This document shows, piece after piece, positions 26,948 to 35,159 of a stretch of 64,000 nucleotides of DNA. A program made the position numbers and the translations under genes. The stretch's first letter is position 1. Each line of letters begins with the position of its first letter. The stretch covers positions 62,001 through 126,000 of the forward strand of contig NZ_BMZS01000009.1 of the NCBI RefSeq assembly GCF_014652915.1, read 5' to 3'. The stretch is from Thalassobaculum fulvum. Its GTDB lineage: Bacteria > Pseudomonadota > Alphaproteobacteria > Thalassobaculales > Thalassobaculaceae. A model generated the notes under the pieces. That model was not told the DNA's origin, made no database searches, and saw nothing but the letters and a program-made list of their open reading frames with translations.

Positions 26948-27730
26948 TCACTCCACTTCGTGGGCGTCCAGGCCGCGCGGGGCGCGGCGGATCAGCCATA
27001 TCACGCCGATCAGGTCGGGGATACCGACCAGGGCCCGGCCGAGATTGTTGTATTTCGAGCGCCCGCTCTCGCGCGCCCGGTGATTGACCGGCACCACCGA
27101 GACGCTCGCGCCTTCGCGCTGGGCGAGGGCCGGAAGGTAGCGGTGCATGTGGTCGAAATACGGCAGCCGCAGGAACAGCTCCCGCTCGTACAGCTTCAGC
27201 GAGCAGCCGGTGTCGGGATTGTCGTCGCCGAGCAGGGCGCGGCGGACGGCGTTGGCGAACACCGAGGCGCGCCGCTTGGCCCAGCTGTCGCGGCGGTTGA
27301 CCCGGTGGCCGGTGACCATCACCCGCCTGCGGCCGGCGGCGTCGGCGTCCTGCCAGACCTTGAGCAGCTTCGGGATGTCGGCCGGGTCGTTCTGGCGGTC
27401 GCCGTCGAGGGTGGCGATCAGCCGGCCGCGGGCCGCCGTCACGCCGCTGCGCAACCCGGCGCTCTGGCCGGCCCGGCGCGAGTGCCGGATGACCCGCAGC
27501 TCCGGCGCCTGGGCGCGCAGCGACGCCAGCACCTCCGGCGTGCGGTCGGTCGAGCCGTCGTCGACATAGACGATCTCGAACGGACACACCGGCCCCAACG
27601 CCGCCCGGATCTCGGCGACCAGCGGGGCGACGTTGTCTTGCTCGTTCAGGACCGGGACGACGACCGACAGCAGGGGCGTGCTGCGCGATGTCGGCGGGGT
27701 CTCGGCCGGCGAAAGCTGGCGGTCCGGCAC
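26948..27730 (-). CDS. Glycosyltransferase family 2 (polyprenyl-phosphate glycosyltransferase-like)
   Basis: A GT-A fold inverting glycosyltransferase with the nucleotide and metal motifs VVVPVLNEQDN, YVDDGSTDRT and TLDGDRQNDP, and the dolichol-phosphate-mannose-synthase-like NPDTGCSLKLYERELF. The C-terminal membrane helices typical of ArnC-like enzymes are absent; the next gene (LABN) supplies a small membrane protein instead. GTG 27730 gives 260 residues; a TTG start at 27793 would add 21. It probably glycosylates a lipid carrier for lipid A or cell-surface sugar modification. Confidence 0.88.
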   Translation of the reverse strand: MPDRQLSPAETPPTSRSTPLLSVVVPVLNEQDNVAPLVAEIRAALGPVCPFEIVYVDDGSTDRTPEVLASLRAQAPELRVIRHSRRAGQSAGLRSGVTAARGRLIATLDGDRQNDPADIPKLLKVWQDADAAGRRRVMVTGHRVNRRDSWAKRRASVFANAVRRALLGDDNPDTGCSLKLYERELFLRLPYFDHMHRYLPALAQREGASVSVVPVNHRARESGRSKYNNLGRALVGIPDLIGVIWLIRRAPRGLDAHEVE

Positions 27731-27823
27731 GGGGCGTCGGCTCGTCGTTGGGAGTTGCGGCCCCTGATACCGCCGGGAGGGGCGGGAGTTCAAGGAAGAA
27801 GGGACGCGCGGACCCCGCCGACG

Positions 27824-29803
27824 CTACGCGGCCCGCACCTCGGCAAGAAAGCTCCGGACGGCGCCGCGCAGGTTCTCCGCCTGCCGGGCGAGGTCGTCCG
27901 AGGCCCGGCTGACGCTGCCGGAGGCCTGCGCGGTCTCGCGGGCCGACTGGCCGACATGGGCGAGGTTGTTCGACACCGCGTCGGTTCCGGCGGCGGCGTC
28001 CTGGGCGCTGCGGCTGATCTCGGTGGTGGTCGCCGTCTGTTCCTCGATGGCGGCGGCGATGGCGGAGGTCGTGCCGTCGATGTCCTCGACGTCGCCGGCA
28101 ATGGTCCGGGTCACGCTGACCGCCTGGTCGGTGCACTCCTTGACCGCCGCGAGCTGGGCGGTGATCCGGTCGGTCATGCTGCGGGTCTGGGTGGCCAGCG
28201 CCTTGACCTCGCTGGCGACCACGGCGAAACCCTTGCCGGCGTCGCCGGCCCGGGCGGCCTCGATGGTCGCGTTCAGCGCCAGCAGGTTGGTCTGCTCGGC
28301 CACTTCGGAGATCGACACGACGATCTCGTCGATCTGGGCGACCGCCCGCAGCAGTTCGTCCATCTGCTGCCCGGCGTTGCGGGTGCCGACGGCGGTGGCG
28401 CGCAGCCGGTCGGCGTTCGCGGCGACCTGACCGTTGACCTCGCGGATCGCGGCGGACAGCTCCTCGGCCGCGGTGGCGACGGTCTGCACGTTGCCGGCGG
28501 CCAGCCCGGCACCGTCGACCGCGGCCCCGGTCTGGGCGGTGGTCTCCTCGATCGCCGCCGACAGCTGCTGGGCGATCGCCTGCAGTTCGGTGGCCGCCGA
28601 GCCGACCGTGTCGACGATGCCGCCGACCTGGGTCTCGAACCGGTCGGCGAGCTCCAGGGTGGCGCGGCGCTTGTCCTGTTCGGCGCGCTGCTCGGCCTCG
28701 CGGCGTTCCGCCTCCAGGCGCTCCTTCTCGATCGCGTTGTCCTTGAAGACCTGCACCGCGTCGGCCATCTCGGCGATCTCGTCGCGCCGCTTCGGCGACG
28801 GGATCTCGACCGTGGTGTCGCCGCCGGCGAGCCGGCGCATGATGCCGGTGATCGCCGTGATCGGGCGCACGATGGACCGGTTCATGACCCAGGCCATCGC
28901 CAGGGCGAGGCCGAGCGCCGCCAGGCCGATCGTAACGGATATGACGAACGCGTTCCGCAGGGCCGCATCCTGGGCGCTGCGGTCGAAGCCGATGGCGGCG
29001 ACGCCGATCGTGCGGCCGCCGAAGTCCTCGACCGGCGTCAGGATCGCGGCATGGGAGACCCCGCGGACGTCGAGCCGCGGCACGATCGTCGGCTCCGAGG
29101 CCGCGGCGGCGGCCGTCAGTGTCTGCGGATCGAGGGCGACCCCGTCGGGAAAGGTGCTGGCGAAAGCCTCGACCTTGCCGGCGTCGATCAGGTAAAGGGC
29201 GGCCGGCGAGCCCGAGCGCCCGCTGAAGCGATCGAAGAAGGCCTGGCCGAAGGACAGGCCGAACTCCACCGAGCCGACCTGCTCGCCGTCGCGCCGGACC
29301 GGCACCACGCCGCGCATGCCGAGGCCGGCGACACCGTGCTCCAGGCCGGAGATCGCCTTGCCCTCGGTGTTCACCTCGACCACGGTCAGCCGGAACCCGG
29401 ACAGGTCGTCCCCGAACTTCTCCGGCTTGTGCACGCGCAGGAACGACGTGGCGGGCGCCAGGTGGAACTGGAACTGCTCGACGTCCTGATCGGCCGCCAG
29501 CGCCTTGTACTGGGGCACCACCAGGGCGGCGAGCCGGTCGCGGTCGCGGGCCGCCAGGGCCTCCTGGACCGCGGTGTTCCCGGCAACGCTCGCGGCCATC
29601 GCACGGGCCCGCTTCGCCTCGGCGGCGATCGCGTCGGTCAGCTGGACGCGCAGCCCGGCCAGCTCCCGCCGGAACGCCTCGTCGCTCAGCCCGGTGGCGA
29701 CCCACAGGTTGGCGGCGGTCGTGACCGCGACCGCGAGTAGGGCGCTGACGGCCAGTGCCAGCGCCAGGCGAAGGCCGATGCCGGCCGTTCCGATAGTCTT
29801 CAT
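27824..29803 (-). CDS. Methyl-accepting chemotaxis protein with periplasmic Cache-type domain
   Basis: A 659-residue chemoreceptor: an N-terminal membrane segment (~8-32), a periplasmic sensor (~33-290) of single-Cache-like type, a second membrane segment (~290-312), HAMP (~312-365), a coiled coil and the signalling domain (~400-655). The conserved tip is [38 protein letters not shown]. It signals to CheA through CheW. ATG 29803 is used; GTG 29815 lies just upstream. The ligand is unknown. Confidence 0.92.
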   Translation of the reverse strand: MKTIGTAGIGLRLALALAVSALLAVAVTTAANLWVATGLSDEAFRRELAGLRVQLTDAIAAEAKRARAMAASVAGNTAVQEALAARDRDRLAALVVPQYKALAADQDVEQFQFHLAPATSFLRVHKPEKFGDDLSGFRLTVVEVNTEGKAISGLEHGVAGLGMRGVVPVRRDGEQVGSVEFGLSFGQAFFDRFSGRSGSPAALYLIDAGKVEAFASTFPDGVALDPQTLTAAAAASEPTIVPRLDVRGVSHAAILTPVEDFGGRTIGVAAIGFDRSAQDAALRNAFVISVTIGLAALGLALAMAWVMNRSIVRPITAITGIMRRLAGGDTTVEIPSPKRRDEIAEMADAVQVFKDNAIEKERLEAERREAEQRAEQDKRRATLELADRFETQVGGIVDTVGSAATELQAIAQQLSAAIEETTAQTGAAVDGAGLAAGNVQTVATAAEELSAAIREVNGQVAANADRLRATAVGTRNAGQQMDELLRAVAQIDEIVVSISEVAEQTNLLALNATIEAARAGDAGKGFAVVASEVKALATQTRSMTDRITAQLAAVKECTDQAVSVTRTIAGDVEDIDGTTSAIAAAIEEQTATTTEISRSAQDAAAGTDAVSNNLAHVGQSARETAQASGSVSRASDDLARQAENLRGAVRSFLAEVRAA

Positions 29804-29841
29804 GTGCCGACTCACCGCGTCGATGGGTAAACGCGCGGCGA

Positions 29842-29908
29842 AATAGCGGTGAATCCCTTTCGCTATTGTTAATGTCGAAGCGATTCAGGAAAATTAGTGA
29901 AAACTAAT
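29842..29908 (-). promoter_or_regulatory. AT-rich gap with dyad before the chemoreceptor and weak terminator
   Basis: The 188-base gap is unusually AT-rich. A dyad AATAGCG/CGCTATT (29842-29848, 29861-29867) lies 39 bases before the chemoreceptor ATG and may be a regulator site. Further out, ATTAGT-GAAA-ACTAAT (29893-29908) is a short hairpin which, read on the minus strand, precedes TTTCC and could end the dehalogenase transcript. Both are weak. Confidence 0.3.
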
Positions 29909-29991
29909 CTTTATACTAAGGCATAGGGTGTGGGGCGGCATCTCTGTTCCGCAGGCCGGCGTCTTGCCGGTGGCGACGTCCGGCGCCCGCT

Positions 29992-30714
29992 TCAGCCGGC
30001 CAGCGCCGCCCGATGCGCGGCGACCATGTCCGCCATGCTGTCGAACCGGAAGTCGAAGCGCGGCATGTCCCCCGGGTTCATGGTCGCGCCGAAGCCTTGC
30101 TTGTCGTGGCGCCGGAAGATCCAGCACGAGGCCAGGCCGTGCCGGTTCGCCGGCCCATGGTCGTGGAACATGCTCTCGGCGGTGTGCAGGATGTCGGCCT
30201 TGCCGATGCCGAGGGTCTGCAGCTTCGCCAGCATGTACTCGAAGTTCCGGTCCGACGGCTTGTACGAGCCGATGTCCTCGGCGGTGTAGATCGCGTCGAA
30301 GGCGACCTGGAGCCTGGCGTTGCTGGCGGCGAAGCTCTCGTTGTCGACGTTCGACAGGATCACCAGCTTGTAGTGCCGCTTGAGGTAGCGCAGGGCCTCG
30401 GCCGAGTCCGGGAACGCCGGCCAGTCCCTGACCGAGCGGCCGTAGGCGACGCACTCCTGCCACTCGACCGGCACGCCCCACTCCTCCGCCAGCCGGCGGT
30501 ACACGGTTGCCAGCAGCTCCTGGTAGCGACGGGCCGGCGTCTGCGCCTGCTGCGACGACTCGTGCCGGGCATGAGCCTCCAGGATCTCGTCGCGGCCGAG
30601 CGGGCGCCCGACCTTCGCCGTCAGCGGTTTCAACCCGTCGACCATGCCGGTCTCCCAGTCGATCAGGGTGCCGTAGCAGTCGAAGGTGAGGGCCTTGAAG
30701 TCGGTGAGTTTCAT
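29992..30714 (-). CDS. Haloacid dehalogenase type II-like hydrolase
   Basis: A 240-residue HAD protein of the 2-haloalkanoic-acid-dehalogenase/Cof-like branch. Motif I is FDCYGTLIDWE (nucleophile Asp), motif II is VILSNVD, the motif III Lys is in GSYKPSDRNFEYM, and motif IV is HTAESMFHDHGPANRHG. The FDCYGTLIDWE motif is that of type II haloacid dehalogenases, but the Arg and aromatic residues that bind the halide are not clearly identified, so phosphatase activity is equally possible. Confidence 0.85.
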   Translation of the reverse strand: MKLTDFKALTFDCYGTLIDWETGMVDGLKPLTAKVGRPLGRDEILEAHARHESSQQAQTPARRYQELLATVYRRLAEEWGVPVEWQECVAYGRSVRDWPAFPDSAEALRYLKRHYKLVILSNVDNESFAASNARLQVAFDAIYTAEDIGSYKPSDRNFEYMLAKLQTLGIGKADILHTAESMFHDHGPANRHGLASCWIFRRHDKQGFGATMNPGDMPRFDFRFDSMADMVAAHRAALAG

Positions 30715-30829
30715 GGCGCGCATCCCGGCAGGTTCGCAGGGGAAACAGTGTCGCCCGGCGGCCGACGCTCCGCAAATGCCGACGCGTGCGCCGGCGGCGG
30801 AGGCCCGCAACGGGGATGCGCCGGCCGGC

Positions 30830-33109
30830 TCACTCGCCCGGGACGCGCCACTTCGGATAGACCGCGTCCGGCCTCCAGACGGTGTCGCACGACGCGGCCG
30901 ACGCCATGCCGTCGATGGTTCCGGGGAAGCTGGGGGCGAAGGGCGCCAGCACGGCCTGACGGTCGTCGCCCGACGGGTAGAACTTCAGCCGGATGCCGTC
31001 CGACGAGACCTCCCCCGGAAGCGTGCCCGTGGACGCGAACGCGGCCCAGTCGCCGGTCGTCGAGGTGAGCGTCCAGGCGGCGTCGTCCGAGCCGTCCGGG
31101 CCGAAATGGCCGAACGTCGAGAATACCGCCGGCAGCTCGTAGCCGTGGCAGACGGACTGGTAGGTCTTCCGGTCCCCGTTGTTGCAGAGGTCGCCGGGGA
31201 ACACCGGGCTGTCCGTCGCCGGCGCCCCGGAGAACAGATACATGCCGACCGGGACCGGCGTGTCCTGCGCCGTCCGCTGCGCGATCGCGGTCCGCGCCAC
31301 CTCGATGTTGCCGCAGCGGAACACCAGGTCGGTGCCGACCCGCCCGAACGCGGTGGTGCCGGTATAGAGAGATTCGGTGAAGGGCAGCAGCGTGTCGTCC
31401 GCCGCCACGAAACCGCTCGTCTCCTTCGAGTAGGCCGGGCAGACGAAGTCCGCGGGATCGGCTGGCGTGAGATCCTTCGGCAGCTTCACCGGCAGCCCGC
31501 AGTACGGCTGAATGTCCCTGTCGTCCTTCGGGGTCGCCAACTGGCGGTGAACAGCCGCGACCGCTTCGTTGGCCGACAGGCCATCGGGCCGGGTGTTGGT
31601 CAGCAGCGCGTTGATCGCGTCGCCGTAGCCCAGGTCGAACGCCAGCGGCGCGCCGATCATGCCGACGAACAGGTCGGCCTCGTCGCGGTTGGTGCCGAGC
31701 AGCACCGGGATCGGGTTCGCCTGCCCCGCGGACCCGCTGTAGAAGCCCTGCTCCAGCGGCTGGCCGGGGAACAGGACGCCCTTCTCGTCGCCGACGAACG
31801 GCGTCCAGGGCAGCAGCGCGAACCAGCGCTGCCCGCCGGGCGCGTCCTTGATGTCGTCCAGGGTCGGGAGGATGGCGTTCTGGGTCTCGGCGATGACCGC
31901 GGCCGGGACGACGTATCCGTCGAGTGCGTTCTTCTCGGTCAGTTTCTCGAAGCCGGTGGCATAGGGGAACGCATCCCCGTCGGACTTCGCGGCGGCGCCG
32001 TAGTCGCAGGTCTTTTCGGCGTACCCGCCGCCGACCGCCTTGTCGTAGGCCGTGCGGACGAACCGGCACGATTCCGCGTTGACCTCGGCGGCGACAATCC
32101 CGTCGTTCGGCTGCTGGTAGTCGTGCTGCCGGTACGGTACGCCGAACGGGTTGCTCTCCATGATCGCGCGGTGGAACAGCGAGCCGCCCGACGCGGTGTT
32201 GAAGATGTGCAGGCCGACCGACATGGCGCCCGCGCTCTCGCCGAACACCGTGACGTTGCCGGGATCGCCGCCGAACTCGGCGATGTTGGCCTGCACCCAC
32301 TCCAGCGCCTTCTTCTGGTCCAGGATGCCGTAGTTGCCGTAGGACTTCCGGCCGGCACCCGCGTCGTCGGCGTTGTGGTACAGGAAGCCGAGCGCTCCCA
32401 GGCGATAGTTCAGGGTGACCAGGATCAGGCCCTTCGCCCCGTCCGGCAGCGCCTTCTCCTTCTGCTGCGCTTCGGCCGCCTGGATCAGCCCGACGCCGCT
32501 GTACAGCGCCCGGTCCGGATCGAAGCGGGTCGCCACCTTCCCTTCCTTGTCGATCTCGACGCTGAGGGCGCCGTCGCCACCGGAGCCTTCGATGAACGCA
32601 CCGCCGTGGATGAACACCATCACCGGCGCCTTGGTGGCGTCACCGGACGTGTAGATGTTCAGGAACAGGCAGTCGTCGTCGCCGATGCCGACCTTCTCGG
32701 TGTCGTCGCCGTCGTCGTTCCGGCCTCGTCCGCGCTGCAGCTGGCCGGCATGAACCTGCGGGCAGACCGTCGCGAAGTTCCGGGCGTCGACCGTCGGCGG
32801 CGTATCGCCGGCGCGGGTCAGGCCGACGTCGGGCAGGGCGAAGTCGGGCAGGGCGAAGTCGGGTGCCTGCCACCGGTCGGCCCGGGCATAGCGCAGCCCG
32901 AGATACGACTTGATGGCGGTCGACCCGCCCTGGTTCGGGTAGCGGCCGCACAGCGACAGCGGGGTCGCGCCGGGACCGCTGCCGTCCCTGAACAGCGTGA
33001 CCTGGTCGACGAAGTCGCAGGACGACGTGTCGCTGCTCTGCGAATGTGCCTGCGTCGACCCGGCGGCGACCGCCAGGCCGAAGGCCAAGGACACGACGAA
33101 ACCCCGCAT
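30830..33109 (-). CDS. Secreted type-B carboxylesterase
   Basis: A 759-residue alpha/beta hydrolase with a clear signal peptide (MRGFVVSLAFGLAVAAG, then TQAHS). The oxyanion region is FIHGGAFIEG and the nucleophile is in VFGESAGAMS. The acid Glu is probably in LLGTNRDEADLF, and the His is in FSTFGHFGPDGSDD. It is longer than a typical ~500-residue carboxylesterase because of an N-terminal extension and internal insertions. GAGGGGAA precedes the ATG. A 15-base in-frame tandem duplication encodes the repeated FALPD. Substrate unknown; extracellular ester cleavage is expected. Confidence 0.9.
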   Translation of the reverse strand: MRGFVVSLAFGLAVAAGSTQAHSQSSDTSSCDFVDQVTLFRDGSGPGATPLSLCGRYPNQGGSTAIKSYLGLRYARADRWQAPDFALPDFALPDVGLTRAGDTPPTVDARNFATVCPQVHAGQLQRGRGRNDDGDDTEKVGIGDDDCLFLNIYTSGDATKAPVMVFIHGGAFIEGSGGDGALSVEIDKEGKVATRFDPDRALYSGVGLIQAAEAQQKEKALPDGAKGLILVTLNYRLGALGFLYHNADDAGAGRKSYGNYGILDQKKALEWVQANIAEFGGDPGNVTVFGESAGAMSVGLHIFNTASGGSLFHRAIMESNPFGVPYRQHDYQQPNDGIVAAEVNAESCRFVRTAYDKAVGGGYAEKTCDYGAAAKSDGDAFPYATGFEKLTEKNALDGYVVPAAVIAETQNAILPTLDDIKDAPGGQRWFALLPWTPFVGDEKGVLFPGQPLEQGFYSGSAGQANPIPVLLGTNRDEADLFVGMIGAPLAFDLGYGDAINALLTNTRPDGLSANEAVAAVHRQLATPKDDRDIQPYCGLPVKLPKDLTPADPADFVCPAYSKETSGFVAADDTLLPFTESLYTGTTAFGRVGTDLVFRCGNIEVARTAIAQRTAQDTPVPVGMYLFSGAPATDSPVFPGDLCNNGDRKTYQSVCHGYELPAVFSTFGHFGPDGSDDAAWTLTSTTGDWAAFASTGTLPGEVSSDGIRLKFYPSGDDRQAVLAPFAPSFPGTIDGMASAASCDTVWRPDAVYPKWRVPGE
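32828..32863 (-). repeat. 15-bp in-frame tandem repeat in the esterase gene
   Basis: GTCGGGCAGGGCGAA occurs at 32828-32842 and 32843-32857, followed by a partial third copy (GTCGGG, 32858-32863). On the coding strand it encodes FALPD FALPD in the N-terminal region. The phase is kept, so the protein is only lengthened by five residues. Confidence 0.85.
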
Positions 33110-33187
33110 GGTTCCCCTCCCTCGAGTGCGATATGCACGATCCCGCCTGCAGGGTCGCACGCGACCGCGTTGCGCTCTAAGCGGCAA

Positions 33188-33316
33188 GTTTTGACAAATC
33201 ATTGCAATCTACCGGGGTGCCGTGCCCGCACGGGCAAGTGATCGTCCGGCCGTGACCGCGGGGCTGGCGGTCGCATTGAGGAGGTCGCATATCCAGTCGC
33301 AGCGGAGTATCGATCG
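33188..33316 (+). promoter_or_regulatory. Gap before the sulfite-oxidase-like operon, with a TTGACA hexamer
   Basis: The 207-base divergent gap between the esterase and the operon contains TTGACA at 33191-33196 on the plus strand, a perfect -35 hexamer, but no good -10 at 16-18 bases downstream. The surrounding AATCATTGCAAT is AT-rich against the high-GC background. A promoter is likely here but its elements cannot be fixed. Confidence 0.25.
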
Positions 33317-33976
33317 ATGACCGACGGACCGTTCATTCCGCCCGAGCGGGCCAAGCTGGTGGAGCGCAAGACGGCCTGGGCGCGCGAGCGCCGGGCGCCG
33401 GCCGGCCGCGGCGACCCCATGGCCCGGCGCCTGCCGCCCGGCCAGCACCGGGTGCGCGACTGGCCGGTCCTCGACCTCGGCGCCCACCCGAACCTCAACC
33501 CGAAGGACTGGCGGCTGTCGGTCGAAGGGCTGGTGGCGACCCCGACGGTCTACTCGCTCGCGGATCTCGCGGCGATCCCGCCCTTCGAGGTGACCGCCGA
33601 CATCCACTGCGTCACCGCCTGGTCGCGGCTGGACAACCGCTGGCGCGGGGTCGCCACGCGCGACCTGATCGCCGAGGTCCGGCCGCTCGACGAGGCCCGG
33701 TTCGTCATCTTGAAGGGCTATGACGGCTACACCACCAACCTGTCGGCCGACTGGCTGCACGAGCCGGATTCGCTGATCGCCACCCACTGGGAGGGCAAGC
33801 CGCTGACCCGCGAGCACGGCGGGCCGGCGCGGCTGGTGGTGCCCGCCCTGTACTTCTGGAAGAGTGCCAAGTGGATCCGGTCGATCCGGTTCGTCGCGCG
33901 CGACGTAAAGGGCTTCTGGGAAGCGCGCGGCTACCACGATGTCGGTGACCCTTGGAAGGAACAGCGCTATGGGTAA
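33317..33976 (+). CDS. Sulfite oxidase-like molybdopterin oxidoreductase
   Basis: A 219-residue protein with the sulfite-oxidase (SUOX) molybdenum-cofactor fold. The Mo-ligating cysteine is in ADIHCVTAWSRLDN, and the fold continues with DWLHEPDSLIATHWEGKPL and the conserved GGPARLVVPALYFWKSAKWI. There is no signal peptide or Tat motif, so it is likely cytoplasmic. It lacks the heme and dimerisation domains of classical sulfite oxidase and is closest to short YedY-like enzymes, so the true substrate may be a sulfoxide or oxyanion. Its end overlaps the next gene. Confidence 0.9.
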   Translation: MTDGPFIPPERAKLVERKTAWARERRAPAGRGDPMARRLPPGQHRVRDWPVLDLGAHPNLNPKDWRLSVEGLVATPTVYSLADLAAIPPFEVTADIHCVTAWSRLDNRWRGVATRDLIAEVRPLDEARFVILKGYDGYTTNLSADWLHEPDSLIATHWEGKPLTREHGGPARLVVPALYFWKSAKWIRSIRFVARDVKGFWEARGYHDVGDPWKEQRYG

Positions 33977-34532
33977 GGCACTGCGGGCGATCCTGATGAC
34001 CGCGATGACGCTGCTGGGAGGCTGGACCATGACCGCGCGAGACGCCGCGGCCGAGACGGCCTGGGATTTCACCTTCACCTCGATCGACGGCGAGGCGATG
34101 CCGCTGTCGTCCTGGAAGGGCAAGGCGCTGCTGGTGGTGAACACCGCCTCGCGCTGCGGTTTCACCCCGCAGTACGAGGGGCTGCAGGCGCTGTGGGAGC
34201 GCTATCGCGACCGCGGCCTGGTGGTGATCGGCGTGCCGTCCAACGATTTCGGTGGCCAGGAGCCGGGCAGCGCCGAGCAGATCAAGGCGTTCTGCCGGAC
34301 CAACTTCGCCGTCGACTTCCCGATGACCGACAAGAACCAGGTGATCGGCGGCGACGCCCACCCGTTCTACCGCTGGGCGGCGGCGTCGCTCGGGGCCGAG
34401 GCGGTGCCGCGCTGGAACTTCCACAAATACCTGGTCGGGCCGGACGGCCGTCTGGTGTCCGCAATCCCGACCCGGACCGACCCGCTGTCGGAGCCGGTGA
34501 TCGCTGCCGTGGAGAAGGTGCTGCCCCGATGA
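33969..34532 (+). CDS. Glutathione peroxidase, exported
   Basis: A 187-residue glutathione peroxidase with the conserved Cys-type catalytic site ASRCGFTPQ (Cys in place of Sec), plus GGQEPG (Gln) and RWNFHKYLVG (Trp/Asn). The N-terminus (ALRAILMTAMTLLGGWTM...AAAET) is a signal peptide, so it should protect the periplasm from peroxides. ATG 33969 lies inside the previous gene's end (8-base overlap) and the stop overlaps the next ATG, so the three are coupled. Confidence 0.92.
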   Translation: MGKALRAILMTAMTLLGGWTMTARDAAAETAWDFTFTSIDGEAMPLSSWKGKALLVVNTASRCGFTPQYEGLQALWERYRDRGLVVIGVPSNDFGGQEPGSAEQIKAFCRTNFAVDFPMTDKNQVIGGDAHPFYRWAAASLGAEAVPRWNFHKYLVGPDGRLVSAIPTRTDPLSEPVIAAVEKVLPR

Positions 34533-34996
34533 TCCGTCCCGCTGCCGCGCTCGCGGCCCTGCTGCTGCTGACCGGCCCGGCCTCGGCGATGGCGCCGGCC
34601 CCGTCGACCGAGGAGCCGGCCGACGGCGCCAAGATGTCCGACTACGACAGGGCGATGGCGCTGATCGACGACGAGCGCTATGCCGAGGCGGTGCCGCTGC
34701 TGCAGGCGGTGGTGAAGCGCGCGCCGAAGAACGCCGACGCCTGGAGCCAGCTCGGCTTCGCCTCGCGCAAGTCGGGCAACTGGAAGGAGGGCGAGGGCTT
34801 CTACGCCAAGGCGCTGGCGCTCGACCCGAACCACCAGGAAGCGATGGAGTATCTGGGCGAGCTGTACCTTGAGACCGGTCGGCCGGAGCAGGCCGCGGCG
34901 CTGCTGGCCCGGCTGGTCAAGCTGTGCCCCGACGGCTGCGAGGCGCGTTCCGAGCTGGAAGAGGCGATCGAAGAGCACGCCCGCTCCAGGAAGTAG
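34529..34996 (+). CDS. Exported TPR repeat protein
   Basis: A 155-residue protein with a signal peptide (AALAALLLLTGPASAMA) and about two and a half tetratricopeptide repeats (DYDRAMALIDDERYAEAVPLLQAVVKRAPKNADAWSQLG, then FYAKALALDPNHQEAMEYLGELYLETGRPEQA). TPR proteins bind partner peptides. It overlaps the peroxidase stop (ATGA) and is the last gene of the sulfite-oxidase-like/peroxidase operon. CxxxC-like cysteines (CPDGC) near the end could form a disulfide. Confidence 0.85.
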   Translation: MIRPAAALAALLLLTGPASAMAPAPSTEEPADGAKMSDYDRAMALIDDERYAEAVPLLQAVVKRAPKNADAWSQLGFASRKSGNWKEGEGFYAKALALDPNHQEAMEYLGELYLETGRPEQAAALLARLVKLCPDGCEARSELEEAIEEHARSRK

Positions 34997-35159
34997 GCAG
35001 GACGACGGCACGCAGGCGAGAACCACCGTTAACTAAACCGCTCGTTAACGAACGGCTCCGTATCTTCCCTAATTGTGGGAGGGCGGTCGGCGGTCTACGG
35101 CCTCTGTGCTCACCGGGAGTTGCGAACCCGAACTCGGACACTCGGACCGGAGGCCTGCG

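Noticed and set aside
26595-29705. A reading frame of more than 1000 codons on the minus strand
   Set aside because: It is an antisense or out-of-frame image of the glycosyltransferase and chemoreceptor genes; in high-GC DNA such long open frames are common, and its composition is Arg/Gly/Pro-rich with no domains.
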